From: M3007 sp038327555
Lineage (GTDB): Bacteria > Bacteroidota > Bacteroidia > Chitinophagales > Saprospiraceae
DNA length: 31,201 nt
NCBI GenBank assembly: GCA_038327555.1
Contig: JBBQLD010000007.1
Span: forward strand, 1 to 31,201
Direction of reading: 5' to 3'
Part shown: in pieces, positions 8,401-17,244 of the stretch
How positions within the stretch are numbered: position 1 is the first letter of the stretch
How the letters are laid out: the number at the start of each line of letters is the position of its first letter
Program-made: the position numbers and the translations under genes
The notes under the pieces: generated by a model
Database searches by the model: none
What the model was told of the DNA's origin: nothing
What the model saw: only the letters and a program-made list of their open reading frames with translations

Positions 8401-11400
8401 AAACATCCATTGCGTTTGGTCACCAGGATGTATTTCCCTTCATGCAGGGTTTTCACTGCATTCGGCGTCACCAAAGGATTTTGGGAAATACTTGTAAAAT
8501 TGTTTGGCCCTGTCCACAAATAAGTAAGCCCACCTGTTGGAGGCGTTGGAGACTGTAACGAAATGGACTCTCCTTCACATTTTTGTTGTGTTTCTGGTTC
8601 TGCGTTCGCTAATGGCGTGGTTTGAACCGTCAGGATGAACGGACTGGATAAAGCGGTAGCACAACCATTGGCAAATACTTTCAAATAGAATGTATAAGTA
8701 CCAGGCGCAAGGTTTTGAATGGTGAACGTAGTAATGGTAACGGTGGTATCCAAGGCTACTAAGCCTGTTGGAGTGTCCTGAAGCCATTGATAACTTACGT
8801 TTATTCCATTGTAAGAGTTTGTCATCAACACTATATTCTGACCTGGACAAAATGAAGTGCCATTCCCAGTTAGTACTGGAGTGTTCGTAAGAATTGCCAA
8901 AGACACTACGATGCAAGAAGACGAGGTGCAACCCGTTGCGCCCGTGATCGTCACACAATAAGTGCCATTGTGGATACCCATAGCATTAGGCGTCACAATA
9001 GGATTTTGATCTGTACTCGAATAGCCTCCAGGGCCTGCCCATTGAAAAGTGAATGTATTAGGCGCAGCAACAGCCGGAGTACAAAAAAGCTGCAATATTC
9101 CACCTTCGCAAACCGGAACGTAACTCAGATCGGGTTTTTTATTCTCGACTCGAACAATCGTTACACAATTGGCAACATTGCCTGAGGTATCTCTTACTGT
9201 GAGGGTCACATTAAAATTGCTGCCCGCCTGATTACAATTGAACATATTGGGCGAGAGACCAAAAAGTAGATTTGCGGTAGGCGTACAATTGTCTGAGCTT
9301 CCATTGTTTATCTCTGTAGGGATCAGGGTGTAAAACGGAAGCCCAGCGGGATTAACAAAGATGGTTAAAGTAGGCTGGCATAAAGCTTTTGGCTTCACGG
9401 TATCTCGTACCGTAACGGCAAATGTGGTCATACCTGTCAGCCCGGCATTGTCGGTGGTCGTATACATTACCGTGTAATTTCCGGGCGAAAGCGTGTCTTT
9501 GGTGGTAGTGCCCGTGATTGCCCCTGATGAAACGACCTGATTCGTAGCGTTTTTGATAGCATAATTAATCACGGCATAGCTATATTCTAAAACGACTTGA
9601 ATTTGGCTGATCCCATCAGTCCCATTGGGCAAAAGTGGCGCGCAATTGCTTACAAAATTGGAGAAATTGATGATGTCTCGATTTGATTCGAGGTAGAAAA
9701 AAGTGTTTCCCAAGGCTCCGCCCATGGATGCCCAGTTATTAATCTGCAAAGCCGTGACGGGAATGTTTGTTTCAAAAAACGTAGCACATTCGCCCAGCAT
9801 CGTTCCCTGCCCTGTCGACCCCAATAAAGCCCCGACCTCATCATACACATTGAAAAACTCGCCCAATTGCACATTATCGCCCTTGTGTCTAATTTTAAGT
9901 ATGCCCGTTCCCACAGCATTCGGGACTATTCCGGTCAAAGCCGGAGAAATGTCAGCTGCCACAATCCCCACATTTGGATCATTCTCAAATTGAAGCGGCA
10001 GCACGGCTGAGGCAAGACTTAAACCGGCTGACATGGCACAATTCTCCGTGATTGCAGGAAAAGGCAACAGGATGACGCTTTCGCAGTTGTTTTGTCCGGT
10101 AAAGGCCACGATATTGGCCAGTGTAGCAATGTTGGGGCTTTGCGTGTCATTCACCGTGATTTGAACCGATGAAGTAGCGGAATTGCCTGAACAATCCGTG
10201 GCAGTGTAGATCACGGTATGCGTTCCCGCATTTAAAAAAGTCGGCCCTGAAGGAGGAAAATTTTGGGAGGTTCCACCATCCAGGGTATAAGTCAGCGCAA
10301 TTGGAACATCAGAACTTGAGTAGGTATACACCAGGCGAGCGGTCACATTACCCCCAGGACAAACAGGATTGATTGCCAAAGACCCGGTACCATTAGGAAC
10401 CACATTGAAATTAGCCACCCCATCACTAAGCCATGCGTTCAATTGATTGGGCGTCAAAGGGAAAACGGTCGTTTTATCTCCGCACTGAGAATTGGTATTT
10501 GCAGTACCTAGAAGGACATTATTTTCATCAAAGACATTAAAAAACTCCGTTGGACCCTCTGCGTCAGCCTTTTCAATGATAATCCTCAACTCGGTAACCG
10601 GACCAGCAATTGCGGGTTGGAACGGCAACCCATTGGGCGAAAACAATTGGAATGCCATACTCGCCACAGGCGTATTGAACGGGGAACCTGGCCCCGCTTG
10701 AACCAAGGGTTTTACAGCAGAAATCACCGCTCCACTGAATTGGTCGCTACAAACGTCCATCACCGAAATTGGCGCTGGAATTATCAAATCCACACCACAG
10801 TCTCCCATATCATTGGCAAACATCATGGCTGGCGGTGGCACAATGGCAGGTGGGGTAGTATCCTCAATTTGAATGAGTTGGGTATACGTCCGACTGTTAC
10901 CGCAGTTGTCGGTAGCTGTCCATGATCGTTTCACGATGTACTCACTCCAGTGCGCGCAGGTCGTTGTGTCAGGGTTTCTGATTTCGGTTTCCACGAGGTT
11001 CACCGTTACCGAATTGTCGCAATTGTCCATTGCGTTGAACAAACTGGTTTCAGGTGAGGTCGGGATTGCATCACATTCCACCGTAATATTAGGCGGTATG
11101 TTCATTAGCACAGGTGGCACCGTATCGATGACCCGCACGATCTGGTTAAATGTCGTGGTATTGCCGCATACATCGCTTGCAACCCAATGCACCCTAATTG
11201 TATATTGATCCGTACACCCCCCGGGAGTAGGCGTTTGCCCGGTACTCGTTGGTGGCGCAGTAAGCCCACTACATGCATCTGTGGCATTGGGGACAGGTGC
11301 CGGGAAAGGCAAGAGCGCGCTGCACAGGGCTGTGGTATCCAAAACCCCACCTGGCACCGGCCCGAGATTGTCGATGACTGAAATGGTTTGGGAAGCGGTT

Positions 11401-13403
11401 CGGGTATTGCCACATTGATCTGAGGCCGTGAAAGTGCGTACAATATTGTAACTGTAATGACCGCAAACCGCAGGATCAGGATTTTGAAAAGAATTGGTTG
11501 TTGTGGTAATACTCACCACCGGGCTGCATCCGTCGGTCGCCACAATATTCAAGCTCATAACCGGGACAGGAGGCAGCACAAACGTATCGCAGCGGAAGGT
11601 TCTATTTGCTGGAATGAGGGTAAAAACAGGGCGGGTAGTATCACTCACAAAGATATTTTGTGTAGCGGAGGCCGAGTTTCCACAATCATCAGTAGCGGTC
11701 CAAGTGGTCAGCACTGTATACGAACCTGCGCAAAGGCTGTCTTTGTAAACCCTTGAAAATATGACATTTATGTTCGCGTCGCAATTATCGGTGACTATAG
11801 CGGCGGGGACTGTTGGCAGAGGATTGGGGCAGTAAACTGTGATATTCGGCTGCAAGCCCGAAAACACGGGGGCCTGTGTATCAATAATGCTCCAACGCAA
11901 CGTAATGGTGCTGCTATTGCCACAATCATCCGTAGCCCGGAACGTCACATTGGTAAACCAACTGCAATTATTTGCCTGAACGGTCGGATATGGGCCTGTA
12001 TTGAAATTGCCACTTCCTACCTGACCGGTCGAATTGACAAAGGAGAAATTCGTCCAGGTAAAATTGGAGCAATCTTCTATCACGGTGGCGTTTCCATAGG
12101 CATTTATCCAATTCTGAAGGGCGGTTTGATCGTTCGCAGCACCACATTGTTCCGTGGCATTTGTGCCGGTTATTACTGGCGGCAAAGTGTCTATCGCGCC
12201 AAAATCGGCATTGCCCATAAAAGTCTCATTCCCGCAGGCATCTTTCACAAAAAAGTCTACAGAAATGAGTCCGTGAACTTTATTGTAACTTTGGCTACCC
12301 ACATTTTGAGTACTGCAACCGCCTGCAAACGAGGCCAAAAATGAAGCGACCACCTGTGCGGAGTCGCGGGTAACTCCACCAATTTTCATCGTGAAAGTCA
12401 AAGGAAAAGAACAAGAATCAAAGGCCTCGGAATAGGCCTTTTTATTGATCCATTCCCGGATTTTTAGCAGTTCGTTATCGCTTTGGGAGCAGTACGCTAC
12501 GGTATCTTTTGGCGGCTTAACCACCAATGGGCCTTTCGTGTCGGAAGTGGAGAAGGTTACAAATACATTTTGCTGAAACTGGCAGTTATCCACCGCCTTG
12601 AATCGTACGGTGAGTGGCACTTTGCAGCCCGCAGGGAAAACGGCTGGTGCATTATTGGTCAGCGACGCCACACCAGATGCATCTGTGGCGGCGAAGGTGG
12701 CAATTTGGGTAGCCAGCCAAATGGGGTAAGCGGTAGATAATTGTTCGCAACGCGCTGAGCCGTTTATTGGATATCCCGTAATCTGGGGCGGCAGCGAATC
12801 TTTATAAACAATGATGGTTTGGGTAAAAGTTGCCGTATTGTTGTTGGCATCCGTGGCCATCCAGGTACGGGTAATGATGCCACTTTGACAGATAGCCGGT
12901 CCGGCTGTTCCGCTAAAGGTTTGATTCGTTACCGGCGTGCAATTGTCGGTTACTGGAAGGGCGGTCTGTACGGGGACTTGCGCAATGGAGCTAAATTCAA
13001 GCGTATCAAAAACACCCGTTAAATTGAAGGTTGGTGGGGAATTGTCTACAAAATTGATGAAATACTCATAGGTAAAGGAACGCCCAGCATCGTCTTTCAC
13101 AAACCAATAAACGTGGGCTGTAGTTCCAGAAGTAAATAAGTCATTGTACTGAAACATGGATGCTACGGGATCGAACATCGACATAGTGATGGTGGCGCCA
13201 ACGGTGGAAGACACCACAGGGTTTGGTACATTGCCCTGCAACATGGAGCTACAGGTCGGGCCAACTGAAAGCGTGGTAGGCCCGGTATAACTGAAATTGA
13301 AAAAAGAAGGTTGGGCTCTGAGCCATACGTTGGGCAGAAAGAAGAGCAATAGGCCCACACAGAAGGGCATTGCCCGCAAAATTTTGCGTAATCGGTTTAT
13401 CAT
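5454..13403 (-). CDS. Giant secreted HYR/Ig-repeat protein with T9SS type B (CHU_C) C-terminal domain
   Basis: A 2649-residue protein. The signal peptide spans about residues 1-31 (basic start, hydrophobic core, ending RAQ). From about 100 to 1420 come roughly eleven HYR-like beta-sandwich units with the recurring signatures TDNC and ATDxCGN plus DTxxP linkers. Two of them (about 852-1085 and 1086-1335) carry a long insert with FFNVFDE/FFNVYDE. From about 1420 to 2210 follow Ig-like units (SNSPVCQGG, YTWTGP-type and NGC motifs). Residues 2212-2470 hold three shorter units of the AGxxxxxC type. A cadherin-like unit with NVLSNDV spans about 2472-2558. The type B sorting domain (TPNGDGFNDVF, FNQWGDLVF, LPAGTYYFVV) occupies 2559-2649. 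It is expected to be exported by T9SS and held at the surface with the PorP/SprF protein encoded next. Surface adhesion is a plausible role but is not shown. No enzymatic domain is visible. An internal ATG at codon 12 would still leave a signal peptide. Confidence 0.92.
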   Translation of the reverse strand: MINRLRKILRAMPFCVGLLLFFLPNVWLRAQPSFFNFSYTGPTTLSVGPTCSSMLQGNVPNPVVSSTVGATITMSMFDPVASMFQYNDLFTSGTTAHVYWFVKDDAGRSFTYEYFINFVDNSPPTFNLTGVFDTLEFSSIAQVPVQTALPVTDNCTPVTNQTFSGTAGPAICQSGIITRTWMATDANNNTATFTQTIIVYKDSLPPQITGYPINGSARCEQLSTAYPIWLATQIATFAATDASGVASLTNNAPAVFPAGCKVPLTVRFKAVDNCQFQQNVFVTFSTSDTKGPLVVKPPKDTVAYCSQSDNELLKIREWINKKAYSEAFDSCSFPLTFTMKIGGVTRDSAQVVASFLASFAGGCSTQNVGSQSYNKVHGLISVDFFVKDACGNETFMGNADFGAIDTLPPVITGTNATEQCGAANDQTALQNWINAYGNATVIEDCSNFTWTNFSFVNSTGQVGSGNFNTGPYPTVQANNCSWFTNVTFRATDDCGNSSTITLRWSIIDTQAPVFSGLQPNITVYCPNPLPTVPAAIVTDNCDANINVIFSRVYKDSLCAGSYTVLTTWTATDDCGNSASATQNIFVSDTTRPVFTLIPANRTFRCDTFVLPPVPVMSLNIVATDGCSPVVSITTTTNSFQNPDPAVCGHYSYNIVRTFTASDQCGNTRTASQTISVIDNLGPVPGGVLDTTALCSALLPFPAPVPNATDACSGLTAPPTSTGQTPTPGGCTDQYTIRVHWVASDVCGNTTTFNQIVRVIDTVPPVLMNIPPNITVECDAIPTSPETSLFNAMDNCDNSVTVNLVETEIRNPDTTTCAHWSEYIVKRSWTATDNCGNSRTYTQLIQIEDTTPPAIVPPPAMMFANDMGDCGVDLIIPAPISVMDVCSDQFSGAVISAVKPLVQAGPGSPFNTPVASMAFQLFSPNGLPFQPAIAGPVTELRIIIEKADAEGPTEFFNVFDENNVLLGTANTNSQCGDKTTVFPLTPNQLNAWLSDGVANFNVVPNGTGSLAINPVCPGGNVTARLVYTYSSSDVPIALTYTLDGGTSQNFPPSGPTFLNAGTHTVIYTATDCSGNSATSSVQITVNDTQSPNIATLANIVAFTGQNNCESVILLPFPAITENCAMSAGLSLASAVLPLQFENDPNVGIVAADISPALTGIVPNAVGTGILKIRHKGDNVQLGEFFNVYDEVGALLGSTGQGTMLGECATFFETNIPVTALQINNWASMGGALGNTFFYLESNRDIINFSNFVSNCAPLLPNGTDGISQIQVVLEYSYAVINYAIKNATNQVVSSGAITGTTTKDTLSPGNYTVMYTTTDNAGLTGMTTFAVTVRDTVKPKALCQPTLTIFVNPAGLPFYTLIPTEINNGSSDNCTPTANLLFGLSPNMFNCNQAGSNFNVTLTVRDTSGNVANCVTIVRVENKKPDLSYVPVCEGGILQLFCTPAVAAPNTFTFQWAGPGGYSSTDQNPIVTPNAMGIHNGTYCVTITGATGCTSSSCIVVSLAILTNTPVLTGNGTSFCPGQNIVLMTNSYNGINVSYQWLQDTPTGLVALDTTVTITTFTIQNLAPGTYTFYLKVFANGCATALSSPFILTVQTTPLANAEPETQQKCEGESISLQSPTPPTGGLTYLWTGPNNFTSISQNPLVTPNAVKTLHEGKYILVTKRNGCFSNPDTVMVNINMKPPRPGVGGNVNACAGQTVTLVCNNLNASQYLWTVPSPSGPIDIITTANILQIPNVGNQNEGCYSVIVFVGGCYSDASDPICVNVHDIPVVTPSSNSPICQDSLLQLSASFSSEVPLSWCWTFPNGSLHFFQNLTVPNGASGTYQIVGKTSFGCADTATLTVNNVMPPSITAIGNNAPACCDGTTDAILSATVSSPNLPLSFKWTGPAAFGTSTLPNPVIADVCTLYNGQYTLIVKDGFGCPSLPATTEINIQAPPVTPVLLVNPTQPVCAGINVLLTISNPTPGATYTWNRPGGFSDTITTTAFLSNPNAQAWHSGAYTVQAVSGNGTCQSGSSNTITLTVNAIPPTPTISSNSPVCQGGVLNLFASSIPGATYAWTGPAGYNDPNANPERQPVTLTMAGIYTVKVTKNGCSSPETSLTVEVVQTPNTPLIATPLPAICIDGPISAFLNIINPQNGMMYTWEDTTSGIDLQSSTATSLSLGLPNVLALGPGTHIFRVFAITPGPLACRSANSIAVVVKFDTIPANINAFAGIDRYACVGNPILLMATPPTGTVTGLWAQIPTPPTVTIDNANAPNASFEGEANTIYTFQWSLSNGACMDYDRDTVVITAQNPEPAFAGFDTFTCETTSIRLNATQGTTAQGYWTQSQGQGGFGIIIDEPNNPNTTISGNLQYGQNYAFTWVIGNIGCGENSDAVIVHIYSFKANAGSNQFICSNNDCTTLTASPISGFELGKWTSLSGGGIISSPGLDTTEVCGLSPGKNIFSWTTNDGACGDRSRDTMEVYYEIFPTANADDIIVPFGATAEFNVLSNDVLPSNFTIMVTMPPLNGIISETSTGVYIFRPGSGFTGTDVLTYRICNTNCPDACSFANVTFSVGAAPACFIPTIITPNGDGFNDVFTIPTVCTVGEGEANLEVTIFNQWGDLVFHDKPYRNDWGGTYNTAELPAGTYYFVVRLNERDTPKTGFLLIQR

Positions 13404-13458
13404 ACGGACGGGTTGGGTATGGGTATAAAGTTAAAGGCTTCAAGTTGCCATTAGAAAC

Positions 13459-13635
13459 TTACGGCTCTGAAAGCTTCTTATCTGGCACATTTTCATCTAA
13501 AAACGTATTGATATGATCCGTTTTTACATCTCGAATGATCTCGCCAAAAGCGTTGATATGTAGGCTCACCTGCTTCAAGTCCTTTTGAGCTGGTGCAGGT
13601 TTTGCAGGGGTTTTAGTCGGTTTTGATTTGCTCAT
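13459..13635 (-). CDS. Small conserved-looking protein downstream of gltX (58 aa)
   Basis: ATG at 13635 opens a 58-residue frame ending at TAA 13459-13461. The first 18 residues are Lys/Pro/Ala-rich (SKPTKTPAKPAPAQK) and probably disordered. The remainder looks folded: LHINAFGEIIRDV, then INTFLDENVPDKKL, a strand-turn-helix-like pattern I associate with small uncharacterised Bacteroidota proteins. It starts 19 bp after the gltX stop on the same strand, so it is probably the second gene of that transcript. No function can be assigned. The coherent composition and tight spacing make it more likely real than chance. Confidence 0.6.
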   Translation of the reverse strand: MSKSKPTKTPAKPAPAQKDLKQVSLHINAFGEIIRDVKTDHINTFLDENVPDKKLSEP

Positions 13636-13654
13636 AAATTAGTATAACTTGAAT

Positions 13655-15151
13655 TCAACGTTTCAGAAAAGCCTTCAGCCGCGCCACTGTTTCTTCCTGT
13701 CCAAGCACTACCATAGTTTCAAACACCGCTGGTCCTTTCATGGTACCAACCAAGGCAATGCGCAACAAAGGCAAAATATCGCCAGGTTTCACGCCTTTTT
13801 CCTGAATGAAAGTTTTCACAGCTTCTTCCAATTCCAGTGCTTTAAAGAGATCAAAAGTAGCCACTTTTTCTATTAATTCAGCAAAAACTGCTGCTATGTC
13901 GCCATTCCAACGCTTTTGCAAGGTCTCTTCATCATATTCCCGAACGGGTTCAAAGAGGTAGTACCCTGTTTCGACAATTTCAGTCAAAAACGTCACGCGT
14001 TCTTTCATCAAAGAAACAGCTTTCTCCAAATACGCCTCAGAAACCTGATACCCTTTTGCCTCAGCAAGTGGCCGAACCAGGGCTGCTAAGGCCGCATTAT
14101 CCATTGCATGGATATATTTTTGGTTAAACGACTTTGCTTTTTCATAGTCGAATCGCGCCCCACTCTTTCCGATATGCTCAATAGAAAATAATTGAATCAA
14201 TTCTTCCATGGAGAACACATCCTGATCGCCTCCCGGATGCCAGCCTAATAATGCGAGGAAATTGACCACTGCTGCTGGCAAAAACCCTGCTTCGCGGAAA
14301 CCACCAAAGCTTTCTTCCGCAGTTTCGCCCTTCCAGCCCAGTGGAAATACCGGAATGCCAAATTTGGCCCCATCGCGTTTGCTCAATTTCCCATTGCCTA
14401 CCGGTTTCATAATCAAGGGCAAATGCGAAAAAAGCGGCATTGTAGCTTGCCAGCCAAAACCCTCATAAAGCAACACATGATGTGCCGTACTGGGCAACCA
14501 TTCTTCCCCCCGAATCACGTGTGTGATTCGCATTAGGTGGTCGTCCACGATGTTTGCTAAATGGTAAGTCGGCATCCCATCCGCTTTTAAGAGTACCTTA
14601 TCGTCTAATTCGCTGCTCTCAAATACCACATCCCCACGGATCAGATCGTTGATGTGGATACTACGCCCTGGTTCAACTTTCAAGCGAATAACGAAATTTT
14701 CGCCCGCTTCAATGCGGCGTTTTGACTCCGCAACACCCAAAGTCAGGCTGTTGGACAAAGCAGTGCGCGTCAAATGATTGTAGGTAAAATGCTCGGCTGC
14801 CTGACGCTGTACATCCAATGCTTCCGGCGTGTCGAATGCGTAATATGCATGGCCCAGTTGCACAAGTTCGTGCGCATGTTTCTGGTAAATTTCCTTGCGG
14901 TCGCTTTGACGGTACGGGCCGTCAGGACCACCAAAACCCACGCCTTCATCCGGAAGCAAGCCTACCCATCGAAGGGCTTCAATGATGTAATCTTCCGCTC
15001 CTGGCACATAACGGCCCTGATCTGTATCCTCGATACGAAGAATAAATGTTCCGCCCTTTTGCCGGGCAAAAAGGTAGTTGTACAAAGCCGTACGCACACC
15101 GCCGATGTGCAGTGCGCCAGTGGGAGAAGGAGCAAATCTTACGCGAACCAC
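13655..15151 (-). CDS. gltX: Glutamate--tRNA ligase
   Basis: A class I aminoacyl-tRNA synthetase that charges tRNA-Glu in the cytosol. The HIGH region is FAPSPTGALHIGG at the extreme N-terminus and the KMSKS-type motif is KLSKRDG; DTDQGRYVPGAEDYI is the family signature after the first strand. I place the start at GTG 15151, giving 498 aa that begin VVRVRFAPSPTG as in typical GltX proteins. An ATG at 15262 in the same frame would add 37 residues (rich in Arg, Ser, Pro) before the catalytic fold, with no family counterpart, so that extension is probably not translated. The 58-aa gene follows closely and may share its mRNA. Confidence 0.95.
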   Translation of the reverse strand: MVRVRFAPSPTGALHIGGVRTALYNYLFARQKGGTFILRIEDTDQGRYVPGAEDYIIEALRWVGLLPDEGVGFGGPDGPYRQSDRKEIYQKHAHELVQLGHAYYAFDTPEALDVQRQAAEHFTYNHLTRTALSNSLTLGVAESKRRIEAGENFVIRLKVEPGRSIHINDLIRGDVVFESSELDDKVLLKADGMPTYHLANIVDDHLMRITHVIRGEEWLPSTAHHVLLYEGFGWQATMPLFSHLPLIMKPVGNGKLSKRDGAKFGIPVFPLGWKGETAEESFGGFREAGFLPAAVVNFLALLGWHPGGDQDVFSMEELIQLFSIEHIGKSGARFDYEKAKSFNQKYIHAMDNAALAALVRPLAEAKGYQVSEAYLEKAVSLMKERVTFLTEIVETGYYLFEPVREYDEETLQKRWNGDIAAVFAELIEKVATFDLFKALELEEAVKTFIQEKGVKPGDILPLLRIALVGTMKGPAVFETMVVLGQEETVARLKAFLKR

Positions 15152-15495
15152 AGAAAGTTGATTTGAAAGTTTGACTATTCGGTGGTTTGGAGGGGTTAGA
15201 CTTGACAAAAAACGCGGCGATCGAATAATGTCGAGCCGTCGCGCATTGTGAACAAGCGGCAAAAATAACGGTTTTCTGGTAGGTCTGATGAGGAGTTGTC
15301 AACTTGTCGGATTCTGGCACAATAGAAGCATGAAATTTTCATAAAAAAAACGGCACCGCACCCTAACCTTTTGATCCCCATTTGCTGTCTTGCAGAAACT
15401 ACGTTTCGCAAAATGTCAATCCTCAACCAAAACTGCCATAAAATCCGGAACAACGTAGGTTTGTGAACGCCCTATACTGACACCCGTAAAATATT
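15152..15495. other. Intergenic region between divergent gltX and deacetylase genes
   Basis: About 340 bp with no convincing gene. A - strand open frame overlaps it but has poor composition and no family features. The stretch should hold both divergent promoters; I cannot place a clear TAnnTTTG box for either. A weak sigma-54-like match is at 15315-15329 (see rejected items). Confidence 0.5.
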
Positions 15496-16116
15496 ATGTA
15501 CCTTTCTAAAACACCTCGACTCCTACAAAATTTACTAACCAATTATACCTGGCATATTCCTACATCGGAAAAAGTGATTTTTCTTACCTTCGATGACGGA
15601 CCAATTCCTGAAGCGACCCCATGGGTTTTAGAAACCCTCGGCGCGTTTGGAGCCAAAGCCACGTTTTTTTGTGTTGGCGATAATGTGCAGAAGCACCCTG
15701 CTATTTTTCAGCAAATTTTAGCTGAGGGCCATGCCGTCGGAAACCATACTTTCAACCACCTAAAAGGTTGGAAAACAAACACTTCAGACTATCTGGAGAA
15801 TGTAGAGCGCTGCGCAGAAATGGTCGCTAGTCCCTTATTCCGCCCACCTTACGGCACCTTGAAACCTTCGCAGACCCGCTTATTGAAATCTCAATATCGC
15901 ATTGTGATGTGGGACGTGTTGAGCGGGGATTTTGACCCAAATATTTCTCCCGAGCAATGTTTGCAAAACGTGTTGGACAACATTCAGCCGGGCTCAATTG
16001 TACTATTCCATGACAGCTTGAAAGCAGAAACCCGAATGCGTTTTGCCTTGCCGAAAGTGTTGGAGAAGCTAAAAAGTGAGGGTTGGAAATTTGAGAAAGT
16101 GTCGAGTTCAAATTGA
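15496..16116 (+). CDS. Polysaccharide deacetylase family protein (CE4, NodB homology)
   Basis: A 206-residue single-domain carbohydrate esterase family 4 protein, expected to remove acetyl groups from N-acetylglucosamine units in peptidoglycan or another glycan. All NodB motifs are visible: TFDDGP (D33, D34), the metal-binding NHTFNH (H84, H88), RPPYGT (116-121), WDVLSGDFD (D140) and LFHDS (H172). There is no signal peptide or membrane segment, so it is probably cytoplasmic or acts on a lipid-linked precursor. It stands alone on the + strand, with a convergent hydrolase gene downstream. The substrate cannot be told from sequence. Confidence 0.92.
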   Translation: MYLSKTPRLLQNLLTNYTWHIPTSEKVIFLTFDDGPIPEATPWVLETLGAFGAKATFFCVGDNVQKHPAIFQQILAEGHAVGNHTFNHLKGWKTNTSDYLENVERCAEMVASPLFRPPYGTLKPSQTRLLKSQYRIVMWDVLSGDFDPNISPEQCLQNVLDNIQPGSIVLFHDSLKAETRMRFALPKVLEKLKSEGWKFEKVSSSN

Positions 16117-16262
16117 AGGTTTTTTCGAGCTGTGTATTGTAATATGAGCGTTAAGACTGTACTTTTGCTTTGAAAGATGATACCTGCAATTCCATATCCT
16201 GTTCAAAAAAGCACTGACACGCTGTCTTTGGTGCAATCACTGAGTGAGCCTAGGTTGGGGGA

Positions 16263-17147
16263 TTATTCCGACTCAAGCATTTGAACCAAGTTTCGGATTA
16301 CTATTTCCTTTCTGCTCCATAAAATAAAATGATCCCCATCCCGCAGGATATCCAGCTTCAAATTTGGACAGTTTATCAGCATTTTTTGGGCAAAATCGGC
16401 ATTTCCCACTGGCACGAGTTGATCGTTGATGGCATGGATGATGGTCACTGGACAGGTGATCTTTGGCCATAACGGCAGCATTTTTTCCAACTCTTTTTCC
16501 AAGGGAATTATCTCGGCATTACTTGTCCACAATGCTTTTGGTATAAGCCATTTAACTGGCGGAACATCTATCACCGTTTGCCACCAAGGGTGCTCTTCTT
16601 GTCTCGGGTCAACAGAACCTGCCACGATGACCAAGCCTGCTGTTTGTGCTGGATAATCCATGGCAAAGCGGACAATTACCGGGCCTCCTAAAGAATGCCC
16701 CACCAAGATTATTTTTTGACCTGGAGCGAGTTGCTTGGCTATAGCATGCACCGAGGCTGCTTGCGCTTCGAGCGAAGGTTCGGGTTTCCCAAAGCCTGTT
16801 GTGTAGCCAAATCCTGGGCGATCATAAGTTACCAACCGAGCCTTCCGGGTTAGTATTGTGTCTGCCAGGTAATCAATAAATGCATCTGAAGCCCCTGGAG
16901 AGCCATGCGACATTACCACAAGCGGCAACGAGTCGGCGGCATTTATAGTCACCACATGAATATTCCGGCCATTTTCGGTTTTAACATCCAAAAAATGAGG
17001 GGAAAGGGGCTGGCCTTTTTTCTGCAATTTTTTTATCCAATCGGCATCTGAAGTGCGCATGGCAAAGCAGCCGAACTGTACAGCAATAGTCCATGCCAAG
17101 AGGAGGACAAGTAGGCCATAAACCATTTTGCGTAAGCATTTTCGCAT
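16263..17147 (-). CDS. Alpha/beta hydrolase, membrane-anchored or exported
   Basis: A 294-residue alpha/beta-hydrolase fold protein. The N-terminus has a hydrophobic stretch (about residues 9-26) followed by Cys27 in VQFGC; this is a poor lipobox, so a membrane anchor or uncleaved signal is as likely as a lipoprotein. The oxyanion region is MSHGSPGASDAF, the nucleophile elbow GHSLGG (S152), the acid probably D242 (INDQLVP) and the base H273 (DGDHF), so the triad is complete. The family is broad (esterases, lipases, peptidases) and no substrate can be named. It is separated from htpG upstream by a terminator and probably has its own promoter. Confidence 0.88.
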   Translation of the reverse strand: MRKCLRKMVYGLLVLLLAWTIAVQFGCFAMRTSDADWIKKLQKKGQPLSPHFLDVKTENGRNIHVVTINAADSLPLVVMSHGSPGASDAFIDYLADTILTRKARLVTYDRPGFGYTTGFGKPEPSLEAQAASVHAIAKQLAPGQKIILVGHSLGGPVIVRFAMDYPAQTAGLVIVAGSVDPRQEEHPWWQTVIDVPPVKWLIPKALWTSNAEIIPLEKELEKMLPLWPKITCPVTIIHAINDQLVPVGNADFAQKMLINCPNLKLDILRDGDHFILWSRKEIVIRNLVQMLESE

Positions 17148-17170
17148 ACAAGATTGCCTTTTTATCCGCC

Positions 17171-17228
17171 AAAGAAAGAGAACGTACCGCGCACCTCAAT
17201 GGCATGCTGTACGTTCTCACGATTTCTT
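17171..17228 (-). terminator. Probable htpG terminator
   Basis: On the - strand, 17 bp after the htpG stop, a perfect 10-bp stem (17219-17228 with 17178-17187) encloses a 31-nt loop that may fold further. It is followed by TTTCTTT. The long loop makes it less than ideal, but position and U-rich tail fit. Confidence 0.55.
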
Positions 17229-17244
17229 AATGTAATAAGCTTGA

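Noticed and set aside
13478..13492. TGGCACATTTTCATC as a sigma-54 site
   Set aside because: The -12 half does not match and the site lies inside the 58-residue gene.
15152..15262. N-terminal extension of GltX from ATG 15262
   Set aside because: The 37 added residues precede a complete synthetase fold and have no counterpart in the family.
15315..15329. TGGCACAATAGAAGC as a sigma-54 promoter for the deacetylase gene
   Set aside because: GG-N10-GC spacing fits but the -12 element reads AAGC instead of TTGC, and it lies about 180 bp from the gene.
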